From Takakia lepidozioides (taxonomy: Eukaryota; Streptophyta; Takakiopsida; Takakiales; Takakiaceae), in contig CM060733.1 of NCBI GenBank assembly GCA_030704615.1, positions 36,270,001 through 36,334,000 on the forward strand: a DNA stretch of 64,000 nt, in the 5' to 3' direction. A model generated the notes under the pieces. The model searched no databases. It saw only the letters and a program-made list of their open reading frames with translations, and was not told where the DNA came from. Shown piece by piece: positions 23,660 to 34,540 of the stretch. Position numbers and translations under genes: made by a program. Within the stretch, counting starts at the first letter, position 1. Each line of letters begins with the position of its first letter.

Positions 23660-24310
23660 GGCTAACGTCAGTAAATATGTTGTGGTGGCATTCAACGACA
23701 GAAATCCTTCCACGATGAATCATAGGTAATGTGGAGCTTGAAATCTGGCCCTCTTGGATGAATCTGGACCCACACTCTATCCCTGCTCCTTCAGCTATCC
23801 ATGCCTCTGCACAAATCATGCATACATCCTTGCCTTCCTGCTAGCAGCTGACAAAGACAGCCTAGAATTGTTCCAGCAAACACCCTAACCCTACTTATCA
23901 CACTAGTTCCTATGCTGACTTGCGTCTGCTTCCAACAGACATTCACCTTTTTGCCTTTATTGTTCCACCATTGACTGGGGTCGGGAACGTATTCATTCCA
24001 GATGGCAGAGCTTCTCCTTATTTTTGTTATCTGTTTTGTGATATTTTTTTGTTGTCACATTGGCAGTAACATATCAAAATCACTCCAAAACCACCATAGA
24101 TCCACCAATGAGCTAACTTGCAAAATTCAACATGAAAATTTAGGGACGACTCTGATAACAGGGAAAAACGGGCTGAAATGTGTTGAAGAAGACCCCTTCA
24201 TTAGCAGTGCCTTGTTCTATCAATTGTGCTATTGTCGTTGCTGTTTCCAGTTGACCATCCACCCACGTAGATTTCTTGTAGCTATTGATCCACAGGGAAT
24301 CAGAAGTAAT
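23660..24310 (-). pseudogene. OSB-like PDF-motif relic
   Basis: On the minus strand: SLWINSYKKSTWVDGQLETA, then QLIEQGTANEGVFFNTFQPVF (24300-24120), a broken WNE..SRPQSMVE.. (WWDN half) near 23990-23940, and the HPRGP/PDFK-type second half near 23780-23690. This is the same order as in the 3.3-4.5 kb array but with more stops. Confidence 0.5.
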
Positions 24311-24329
24311 CTTACGTTGACGCCCAGAA

Positions 24330-26120
24330 AGTTGTCCTTAGTGCAAGAGTTTTTTGCCAATCAAAATGTTGGCAACACTCTAGCTTACAACATGGCTTAC
24401 TACTCACTTGTCAACATTGACGCATTGACTCGAACTATAACATCAATCATGTTATAAACATAATGATATGATAATCTATAGATGCGTGTTGAAAGGTAAT
24501 TTATAGATGTATGTTAGATGTAATTCATTACAACCGCTTGTTGACCTATGACCTCATATATAGAGCTATATGAGGACTTTTGTGTGGGGCAGAATGGGAC
24601 AACCGCATTGCATTGATTGTGACAGCTAGAAGATGTTCACTTTGAAAAGTTAGCTTTAATCTAAATGAAACAATACAGTAATTTATGCTTGTCTTACCAA
24701 ATTTTTGTTTTCAGACGTTGCTCGCCTATTATATTAATTATGACATCAAAATTTCAGAGGTTGTGACATGTATTTAGGCATGGTTAATTCAGATAGTATT
24801 TATCCACTTATAGTTAAGAATATTTACACTTATTTGTATTTTGGGGTGTTAAATTGGACTTCATTTGGTCCCATGTGTCATCTCAGCGTTGAGTCTTACT
24901 TGCGACATGGGCAACCTTAAATCTCCATGCAGTGGGTGGAGGAGACTCATCTTCTTCTAGTTGAGCTTCCATAGCACAAGCTCTCAAAGAGAGCTGTGTG
25001 GTGAGGATTAATAACTGATCGATTCCTCTAATATGGTGCCATCGGCTTAACTTAGTTTATACGATAGAGTAGTTGATTTGTAGTTGTAAGGGCTAAGTAC
25101 CCGACCTAAGAGAAGCAAGCTTGAGTACATATGAGAGTTTGTGTCGCGCACCTCACTTCGGTAAGCTCCCCTTCAAGTCATAGTTACTCGCTTTGATGCG
25201 CGCGCCTAACTCCCAACCTGACCGCCGGGCCAACTCGGAGCTTCGGCTGCTCACCGGGACATAGTAACACCCTAACCCTACTTATCACACTAGTTCCTAT
25301 TTTTCCCCCAACAGACCCTCCACCAATTTGGGCCTAGTGGAAATTCCCTTTGGTAGATGGCAGTCCAGAATAGCTCCCCACTCCTTGGTCGCTTTCCGGC
25401 TCGTTCGCTTACTCACTAGTTTCTGGTCACCAACGGGCTTGCACCGTTCTCGGGGTTACTACTCCTTATATATACTTCAGTGACTGTCCACGGGGGTTTC
25501 ACAAACAACCATGCCATTTTATGGCGAACCACCACAAAGACCCTCGATTCCCGGTGATGAGTCGCGGTGAGTCTTGACCCACCTACCACGGCCCCATTGG
25601 ACTGTGGTGAGTCCCAAGACTCCCCACGACTCCCACCACAAGGTCTCCGCCCCATGGTGAGTCTTATGCCACCCCCACCAAGTCCCACTAAGCTACCACC
25701 ACCCCTTGTGGAGCCACCCCCACCGCAACCCGGTGTGCGGGGCTCCACCTAGTGAGTGCCTCCGCCTCCTTGAGTGCCTTGGGCACTCAAGGGTGCTTCA
25801 GCCCCCCGTACCTATTGCTGCCACCGCCCCCACCACAGGGGCAGCCCCTCTGCGTCCCGATCCCCTGCCCTCAAGGCAAAGGGCCGTGACACACACCCCT
25901 ACCAACAGGGAGTCGATGTCCTCATCGACTTGTCCATTTTGTAGAAACGAACATCCAAGTTGTGGCGTCTCACATCAATGAGTTTGTTTCCGCACCATGG
26001 CGTCCCATGGCAAAGAACCAAACCCCACACTTGACTCTACTCTCCACTAGCTCGTTCGGCCGACTTTCTCCAAGTCCCGGCCAAGGGTGGAGCCTCTCAA
26101 GCTCCTCTCAATGCACTCTT
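24330..26120. other. Gene-free stretch
   Basis: AT-rich to about 24870, then CG-richer sequence that might be an old LTR (about 24890-25260). A Pro/Gly low-complexity tract at 25560-25860 gives accidental open frames on both strands. No supported gene. Confidence 0.35.
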
Positions 26121-26156
26121 CTTGGCGCACCTGACATTGTTATTTTCACGACAGAT

Positions 26157-26195
26157 CGCGGTGGGCTCATCTTTCTCGAGTTGAGCCTCACTGCG
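26157..26195 (+). promoter_or_regulatory. Conserved primer-display RNA hairpin (copy 1)
   Basis: The stem CGCGGTG+GGCTCA pairs with TGAGCC+(T)+CACTGCG around the fixed loop TCTTTCTCGAGT. It contains a G-U pair where other copies have G-C, with one bulged T at the same place. Confidence 0.6.
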
Positions 26196-26340
26196 TCTAG
26201 CTATGGCGCCGTAGTGTGGATTTCCCATGGCGTGGGGTACACTTGGCTCGACTTAATATATGAGTGATGTTTTCATGTGCAAGTATATGAGTTTGAGAGA
26301 GTCTGTGTGCTTATATCATTCATTTTCCTTATCATTGTGA

Positions 26341-26640
26341 TGGGCTAGTGGCAGCCTAGTGATGGACTAGTGGCTGCACTAGTGGTGGCTAGTGGCAGCC
26401 TAGTGGTGGACTAGTGGCTGCACTAGTGGTGGCTAGTGGCAGCCTAGTGGTTGGACTAGTGGTGGCTAGTGGCAGCCTAGTGGTTGGACTAGTGGTGGCT
26501 AGTGGCTGCCTAGTGTTGGACTAGTGGCTGCACTAGTGGTGGCTAATGGCAGCCTAGTGGTGGACTAGTGGTTGCACTAGTGGCAAGACTAGTGGTGCAC
26601 TAGTGGTGGATTAGTTATAGACTAGTGTTTGGTGTGCACA
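26341..26640 (+). repeat. CTAGTG minisatellite
   Basis: Degenerate units such as 'ctagtggcagcctagtgg' and 'actagtggctgcactagtgg' repeat across about 300 bases. The same satellite recurs at 27026-27275, 56540-56655 and 57050-57160, always inside the X block. Confidence 0.85.
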
Positions 26641-26840
26641 TGTGTTGTGTGGTTTTGGACAGCGATGTAGTTGTGTAGCGATATGTATGCGCACGACAGC
26701 TGTCAAGTTATTTTACCACTAGTGTGAAGTTAGCTAGGAAATAACTAGTTCTTATATATTGACATTTGGGATTGACCCAAATGTCAATCCAGGGACTAAT
26801 ACATGTTTGGGCACCTGACGTTGTTATCTTCACGACAGAT

Positions 26841-26879
26841 CGTGGTGGGCTCATCTTTCTCGAGTTGAGCCTCACCGCG
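26841..26879 (+). promoter_or_regulatory. Conserved primer-display RNA hairpin (copy 2)
   Basis: CGTGGTG+GGCTCA pairs with TGAGCC+(T)+CACCGCG around the loop TCTTTCTCGAGT. The wobble pair sits at a different stem position from copy 1, so the pairing is kept although the sequence has changed. Confidence 0.6.
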
Positions 26880-27025
26880 TCTAGCTATGGCGCCGTAGTA
26901 TGGATTCCCCATGGCGTGGGGTGCACTTGGCTCGACTTAATATATGAGTGATGTTTTCATGTGCAAGTATGTGAGTTTGAGAGAGCTTGTGTGCTTGTAT
27001 CATTCATTTTCCTTATCATTGTGAT

Positions 27026-27275
27026 GGGTGGCAGCCTAGTGATGGACTAGTGGCTGCACTAGTGGTGGCTAGTGGCAGCCTAGTGGTTGGACTAGTGGCT
27101 GCACTAGTAGTGGCTAGTGGCAGCCTAGTGTTGGACTAGTGGTTGCACTAGTGGTGGCTAGTGGCAGCCTAGTGTTGGACTAGTGGCTGCATTAGTGGTG
27201 GACTAGTGGTTACACTAGTGGCAGGACTAGCGGTGCACTAGTGGTGGACTAGTTATAGACTAGTGTTTGGTGTGC
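27026..27275 (+). repeat. CTAGTG minisatellite, second block
   Basis: Same unit family as at 26341-26640, inside the second X block. Confidence 0.8.
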
Positions 27276-27339
27276 ACATGTGTTGTGTGGTTTTGGACAT
27301 CGATGTAGTTGTGTAGCGATATGTATGCGCACGACAACT

Positions 27340-27660
27340 TAGATGACACTGGACACTTGAGGCCTCTACACTCTAAGTCTAAGTGCAATCCCTTATGTAT
27401 TCAAGTAGCGTCTCCTATATCAAGGCCCATATGTGAAGAATTGAAATCTAAACCCAAGTGTCATTTCTTATGTATCCAAGTGGGTCTCCTATGTTGAGGC
27501 CCAAGTGCGACCTCTTGTGTAGCCTATGCCGTTGGCCCATGTGTGAAGAATTGAAATCTAAACCCAAGTGCAATCTTCTATTTATGTATCCAAGTGCATC
27601 GACATTGGACACTTGGGCCAACGGAAGAGGCTACCCTAGTACATTTTAACAATCAATATA
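27340..27660 (+). repeat. Tandem ~110-bp repeat, inverted relative at 49110-49375
   Basis: Units contain 'gtgaagaattgaaatctaaa' and 'aggcccaagtgcgacctctt'. About three partial units are present. Reverse-complement units of the same family ('gaattcaattcttc', 'gtcgcacttgggcct') lie at 49110-49375. Accidental open frames across the array are not taken as genes. Confidence 0.65.
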
Positions 27661-29600
27661 TGAAGCGAGATGTTTGTTTGTTTTGTAGTGTTGAGGGCCA
27701 AAGAACGATTCTCCCCAAGGATCGAATCGCCTTACTGCAACAACATTGCTTGCGACGCTCATGATGCCGCTTTTGGCATCACCTTGAGCAAAGGTTCACC
27801 TTGAACCCTTTTTGACTAGGAAGATAACCTTGAACCAACCGTGCGCCCCAATCACTACAATTGGGTCCGCTTGAAATGTTGGCTTGAGGTACAGGAAGAT
27901 ACCTACATGAAGAGCCAAAAGCCGCAACTCGCTTCCTCCGGCAAGCTGTTGGCTGCAACTGTTGGTCTAATATCCTAATACCAACTTGACCCTAACTTAG
28001 AAACACCAAGCTTGACACTGCTCCCAAGTACCTTGTAAACGCCAAGCTCGTGAAACACCAAGCACGCCAAACGACACGGTCCAGCCAAGTTCTTATTAAT
28101 CGTTCGAAACAAGAAGAGTCATCTTTAACCCGCCGCTGGCTTGCATCGTTGTTCGCAGGCTGGTTGCACGTCTCTATAACATAATGAACACTCAAACTAA
28201 CAGTAACAATCTCTAACAAATAATATTCATCTGGATCATGACCTGAAACAAAATTTCTCTCTAACGCTAATTCTCCACCCTACAAATCTCACTAACACTA
28301 ATACTCCAGACTTGTCTTGCAAATCTAAGGTACTCTCCTTGCTCACAAAGATTCTACGCTCACATTTCGCTTGCTCCACGCTCTCACTATCTCCCTCACA
28401 CAGCCCGATCGAGCACCCTGGCTGAAAACAAAAACCAAAAGAGAGAGAGAGCTCTCTCTTTCACGATATAGACTTGGCAAATCGCTCATCTTTCTCACCG
28501 TCGGATCTGAGCCAGATCCGACGGTTGTGCTGTTTTTCCTTGGATGGAAAGAATGGATGTAGGGTGGATAGTCCATGCATCCATCCAAATCCATAACTAG
28601 CTACTTTGGGGGCCTTGCAACATCCATTATGGCGGGTAAGCGGCGCCTCCAAAAACACATTATGGGTCCATTAATGTGAGAATAAAGTGCAGATCTTGTC
28701 CCCCCCCCCGCTTAATTCCTCTTGGCATGCACTCAATGGACATTCAACGGTCGGGATCGTGCAGATTAAGAGGATAAAAAATGGACCTCCACACATCCGC
28801 GGATTTTGATTGGGCCGTCATCTGTACATGGCAGAAATTCATCCATCATGACCAATATTTCATCCAGGTTATGGTGAAGTAATCACCATTTTGACCTTGA
28901 TTAGTTTGATTAGTTCGATAAATTCGATCCCCTAGATAAATTTGATTAAATGTGGTATATGCATAAAGATCATATTCTCAAATTCTTTTTATTTTCTTCT
29001 TTAAAACAAAAAGATGAAGTGACAGCTCAAAATTGAGGCTCTTTACAAGGGGCGGGGGAAGAATGGGAGGGGATAAAATTGACCCTTAGTGACCGATCAG
29101 GATTTGAGCCTCAGACCACTGACGTGATGTGCACCATATACTGAATTGTGTCACTTACCATTATGGCGGGCCCCCACGAGTAGTTATGGCGGACAAGGGG
29201 GTGGCTCCGTGGCGAGCCGAAGGGCATGTGGGGTTTTTCTAAATGACTGCGCACACGTGGTAGCCTCACAATGGCCCAAATATTCTTCAAAGTCATTTTT
29301 CTGACTACCAATTTCATACCAAATTTTCGATAAATAAGGATTGTCACTATGCAATGATGTATACTAATGGCACGGCTATTGAGGCTGTTCTAATTGATGA
29401 AATATTCCATATACTATTTTTCGATAAGTCCACATCATCTGCAATCATACCAACTGGGTGTGTATATTTCATTTTGGTCTCATAAAGTCACATTTGTTTT
29501 TAGTCCAAATTTCGTTATATTCACGTAGACAACTTTTTAGATGAATTGGTTGTGAATGTATCAAATGTTTAGTCTTAGACATGTTCTTATAAGCATTTTT
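27660..29600. other. Gene-free stretch
   Basis: No supported gene. There is a (GA)n/(CT)n tract with a short GAGCTC foldback at about 28440-28460, an ATCTGAG/GATCCGAC-rich inverted patch near 28500-28525, and a C-run at 28700. Confidence 0.35.
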
Positions 29601-29619
29601 ACATAGGTGCTCATACTAC

Positions 29620-32095
29620 CAAATAGGTACGGAGTACTCTACCGGAGATCCTATTGAATTGGATGGAATGATAGGCTTCAGTAGAAACGATCTTGGATTT
29701 TCTTACACCTTGAAAGCACAAGGCATCATCAATAAGAATGTGATAGGTCAATGTTTATCATCAATTGAATTTGGAAATACTGGAGAGCCCTTTGACAAAA
29801 CTATGGCAGGATACTTGCTCTTGGGAGATTATGATGGTATTCCGTATCAAGGAATGAATGGGACTCCGATGGTTGAATTCCACCGAATTATGTAAGTTAG
29901 CAATTGTCAATTTGTATACTTACTTCTCACGGGAGCACATCCAACGATTTTAAGGTGGACGTGAGACTTAACAATCTGGTTGTTGTGGGTGCCTGTGAAT
30001 TTTGTATAGCTTTATCGTAATGAGATACAGTGTGCAGAAGGGATAGCATGTCGCGCTATTTAAACTTGTACCGTATGAAAATTCATTGGCCTTGTCATAT
30101 TGAAAGAAATTTGTAGATACATTAACATAGTAGAAAGTATATATAGTAGAAAGGGTATTTAAGGTCACTTGAGAAAAAGATCTTCAAACAATTATGCATA
30201 AATTTACGGTGTGAAGTTTATAGCTTGCATATGGTTGATTAAAGTTTTTTTTCCCTCTTTTTCTTCACAATCTTTTGAGAACACATACAATCATGCATTA
30301 TGTGGCATGATTATAGATATCCATATGCATATGAGACGGACATAATCAGTGATTCGTACGGGAAGAAAATAATTTATGAAAATACACATGGATCACATGT
30401 TTTATTTGACAATGGCCATTCAACAACACATTTCACTGAGAAACTCCACCACACAATTTTTTCAGAGGTAATGACTTAATTGTCACTAGTTTTTAACAAA
30501 TAAAATATTAATCCCATAGTATATCTATAGAAAGTGATAGTTTACTAAAAACAAATTCATAAATCAGAACAGGTACATAAAGATGCCATTGTTCATGGCT
30601 TCAGAAAAGTGGAGGCTCTACCAGCTATACATTATGTTGGACCAATTTGGGAATTTCCTAGCACTTTGTAAGTACTATGCTCTTGCTTGATTGGAAATTT
30701 GTTTAGTCCAAATTAGTATCATAGAAAATACGTAATAGTAACATAGAACTTTGGCATTAAATTAGATAGAACAGAATCAATTGTAGGGGAATATAATTTA
30801 CACAATATCATTGGTGGTGGATCAAGAATAATTCTTTTGGTTGCCCAATAATCTAAATTGTTTGTTTCTCACCAATTTCAGTGTAAAAATATATTATGTG
30901 GGTGTTTTAAGTTTATATCATACCAACTATTCTCTTTGGGACGTTATATATATTCCGAACTTACTTTTGATTCCAATTTAAAAAGAAAAACAAACCATCT
31001 GCCTTGCCTCAAAATTTTCAGAGGTGTCGGGGAGATACTCTATTGATTGATCACCCCCCCCCACCCCCGAAGTGTATCAAATTTCAATAAGTTGCTATAA
31101 GTACTACTAAGCAAAGAAATTTTGAGGTGGATAAAAAGAGCCTAATACCCATTACAATTGTAATGCAAAATCTCATGCAATAAAATTGCAAGATAAATCT
31201 ATATGAACTTGGTAGGCTCCATTAGCTCGCATAATTGAACTATCATTAATATCTATACTGGATACAATTTGTCTGAGTTCAATAAGCTGAAATTGGAAAG
31301 GTGAACATCAACATCTATAGAGGAAGTCCAATTACCACACACAATAGAAGTTCAACAAGGAGTTATTTTACTTTTTATTTATTTATCTCCCCCCCCCCTT
31401 CCCCCAACTGGTGTGACTCCTAAATTTCTTTAATTTGATTAAAAGGGCTACCCTTTTTTTTTTTTTTAAACGATTACTTTTCATTTAATTGTCTGCAGTA
31501 CAGTCCCATGCTTTCTTTCTTCTTCTTCTTTTTCTTTTTTTTTTCGGGGTTTGGAAATGTTTATGTTTTCTTTTTACAATCAAATCCAAAGTCTAATTCA
31601 GCTTATATCGAACACATTAGGCCATAATACCTTTAGTTCTTAGAAAGCTGAAAAGCCATTGTATGTATATGTTGCCTATGAATCTTTGATATTGTATTTA
31701 AAGTTGTAGTTTTGGAGAGAGGGAGAGAGGGAGAGAGAGGGCCTATGTATATAAGAGCCGATTTCCCCTAGTAGTACCCCCCCCCCCCCCCCTGGGGCTC
31801 TATTAGTGTAATATATTGTTATGAGAAAAAACTTGGCTCGAAATAAGGCGGAAACAAAAAAAAGCTCAAAGTTTGTGCCATAAGTGTTGAATTAGTAGAT
31901 CCTGCTACATATATGTAGTAGTTTTGGACTTAACCAAATCTGACCTGAATGAGACAGCCCAGATCCATTACGAGTGTTTCGACCTTTGACTTTCAAGTTT
32001 AAAAGCATGTCTTACATTTTACCAACTGTGGTGGACATGGCACCAGCGATGGTCCTACAACCTCCAGTGTTCCTTACCTCTTCAATTTTCAGGGT
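29620..32095 (+). pseudogene. A1-family aspartyl protease, scattered exon relics
   Basis: Plant A1 proteases are secreted or vacuolar pepsin-like enzymes. The frame 29640-29895 has ELDGMIGFSRNDLGFS, LKAQGIINKNVIGQCLSS and AGYLLLGDYDGIP, matching the DGVLGLG / QG+I.N.+GHCL / G.L.FGD blocks. About 30310-30466 reads IIYENTHGSHVLFDNGHSTT where the second catalytic D(S/T)G would be; it is DNG here. About 30560-30668 reads KDAIVHGFRKVEALPAI and ends at a GTAAGT donor. About 32030-32093 reads LPTVVDMAPAMVLQPPVFL and ends at GTAAG. The order is right, but the first DTG exon is not found nearby and the second Asp motif is degraded, so this is probably a pseudogene. Confidence 0.5.
31770..31793 (+). 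repeat. Poly-C tract
   Basis: About 18 consecutive C bases. Shorter C-runs also lie near 31051 and 31388. Confidence 0.7.
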
Positions 32096-33367
32096 AAGTT
32101 ACTACAATGTGTAATGGAATGATTGACTAATCTAAAAACCTTGAGGTCGATCAATTTGATTTATGTAGTTACCAGGAAAATAGTTTGTCCGCGTTCCCGT
32201 CTTCTTGCATTTTGCGTTGCATCTGCTAATAAATTTTCCACTAAATAGACTAATCTCATAAAGTTTTAACCAAAACATATATTTTCTCAGAAATTTTAAT
32301 TTGCTATTGGCACTTCAGTGGATAATTGAAAATGGGTTATGTTGGGCTGTAGCAAAGAACCTATGTGCAATACAATGCGTACCCTCAAGACCCGCAGACA
32401 ACATCTGGAATGGATATACGTGTTTTTGGCGGTATATTCTCAATATCAAGATCATTTGATTGACCATGTAATAGGATAGCATAGGAGTGATGGGCTTTTA
32501 TACATAACTCATTCAAGCAAATTGATAAGATCACTCAAGGTTTTAGCTGACCATGTGAAACTTGGCATTTATTTATTTTACAATCATGCTATAATTTGTA
32601 TCAGTTTTCATTTTCCTCGATTGCAATGCAGAAAGAAAATACTAATTCACTGGCGGAAAACAAATGACAGAGGGGTTGGAAGATTTGCAGCTAGGGTTTC
32701 ATTATCGTGTTTGATAATGAAAGGGATTGGATCGGATGGAAGGAGAAGAAAGATTGTCGGAGCACACCCAAGGTGTGAGACTGGTACCCCTCAAACTATT
32801 GGGGTTGATTTTATTTATCTATATAAATAATTCAAATAAATGAAGCATTAAATATTTTAAATAACTTCTGTTTTATTGAATTGCTGACGGTAGGATATTC
32901 ACCCTGGTTGGGGTTATTGAAGCAAGTGCGTGCAATTGACAACTTGAAATCAGGTACCTATACACATTCCAATTTACTGTTATCATTCTTTCCCATGACC
33001 GTCTTTTGGGCTTAGATTGTTTTTAAAGTTCATGGTACTCTGTCCTGAAATGGCACTGGATGCGCTCAATCCTTCCGTCCGCATAAAAATGACAGTGTTT
33101 TAAAGCATGGAGAGTGTCTTCTCGCCCAACTGCCGTCCGGTGGACTCTATGTTGTAGGGTATATATATCACGGTATTTTCGGAAATGTTGTTATGGTAAT
33201 TGCCACTAATATTTCCAGCGGGTATCATCGAATCTGGATGTTCTAGTTTTCATACCCGCTGATATGGTTAGTCACCGGATATAAAAAAAAATTGGCCGGA
33301 TCTGGATCGGGAGACAGATATCTGGGTTAATATCCAGATGGGTCCATATCCGCCCAACACTGGTCAA

Positions 33368-33536
33368 AACATGCATTATAAACTATTATGTTGTGTTATT
33401 CCATAGGACGTACATGGGGGCAGGAAAATTGTTAGGACAACAACATTCCCTTATGGCCGTTAGAAATGTTGACCTTAAGAAAAAATTGGAGCCAAATTAG
33501 CCCTATGGAATAACACAACAATAGTTAATGCATGTT
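33368..33536. mobile_element. Foldback MITE-like element
   Basis: The left arm 33368-33407 (AACATGCATTATAAACTATT, then ATGTTGTGTTATTCCATAGG) is matched in inverted orientation by 33502-33536 (CCTATGGAATAACACAACA, then ATAGTTAATGCATGTT) with small gaps. It is about 169 bp long with a spacer of about 94 bases. No frame. Confidence 0.7.
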
Positions 33537-33952
33537 TCAACGACACAATTTCCTCATTTTTTCGTTTAAATGCTGATATATTTATATACAATTATGTCGC
33601 GCCCGCGGCCCCATCCATTACTATTTATCTTAGAAGAAATATTTATTCGCTCCATTCAGTATGCTACCTTATATTAGTCGATACGGTTTCAAATTTGTAG
33701 TATACTGTGCATTCTTTCAAATTTGCGATGGAAATGTCGTGTAAAAATCAGTGAATATTGAGATTTTGTTTTGGTTCAGCTTTGTGACGACATCTCGTGT
33801 CTGAGACCAGCGTTCTTCTTCACCATTCACCTCCCCTAACTTGCTGGAACTATTGTGTGGATTCTGTCACAGATCAATGGATACCGTTGCCCAGTTGGTG
33901 CATTTGCTACCCTTTGGTTGTTTTACAAAGTGATTCATTGACTATTTAGGGT

Positions 33953-34540
33953 TTAGAATCCTCTATCACTCTGTTGATGTATATTCCCATGCTCATCAGC
34001 ACAGGTGGTTCCAGACCAAAAATTGTACAGACCAGTAGGAAAGTTCAGAAATTTTTGTAATTGGCTTTGTGCATGCCAGCAATTTGCATTGGTGAAGAAG
34101 CAGGAGGTGGGCATGCATGTTACATGATCCCCAAATTGAGAACTTGATTCATCTCCATCTAGCATGATAGGGAACTGGTTGTGATTTATTGTAAGGCTGT
34201 TGCTACCTTCACATCTCTCCCCAATCATTTGCCGCAAATCATGACTGTAGAAGATATGCTCTGAGAGACTGTTTTCCTTCTTGTCCACTTTGTGGGAGAG
34301 AAATGCAGTGTCATTCCAAAGCAGGCCATGGGGAATATAAATGTATGGCAAGCTTGCACGAGGAAAAATGCTGCTGGGGTGCACCAGCCGAGTTTTGATA
34401 TGGCCAAGGAGCTGGATTGCCCTGCTTGGTTTGCTATGTTGTTTTTGGAAGGGACCACCTCTTTGTGCATCAGCTACCCAAACAGCAATTCACCAGGGCT
34501 AGAATTGGAGTTAGAACTTTGACAGGAGTGGCTGAAGAAG
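33953..34540 (-). other. Unassigned minus-strand open frames
   Basis: The longest frame (143 aa) contains LPYIYIPHGLLWNDTAFLSH and is open into TKTRLVHPSSIFPRASLP-type upstream sequence. The style recalls the RT-RNase H connector of a plant LINE, but no diagnostic motif is seen. I cannot assign it. Confidence 0.2.

Larger units (their letters stand above)
26126..27336 (+). mobile_element. Retroelement repeat array L-X-gc-L-X (no internal region)
   Basis: A 5'-truncated L repeat (26126-26334) is followed directly by X (26335-26698), the dinucleotide gc, a full L (26701-27018, 318 bp, TGTC start, TTATCA end) and a second X (27019-27336, ending GACA). L and X are diverged relatives of the A and B repeats of the element at 49872-57231, where X adjoins L in the same way. 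X holds a CTAGTG-rich minisatellite. The L-X joints and the GACA-gc-TGTC joint are identical in kind to those at 56.5-57.2 kb. Confidence 0.75.

Noticed and set aside
25560-25860. Proline/glycine-rich open frames on both strands
   Set aside because: Low-complexity CCACC-type sequence opens all frames; no domain or conserved motif.
26341-27275. CRISPR-like array
   Set aside because: The repeats are degenerate CTAGTG minisatellite units without uniform spacers, in a plant nuclear genome.
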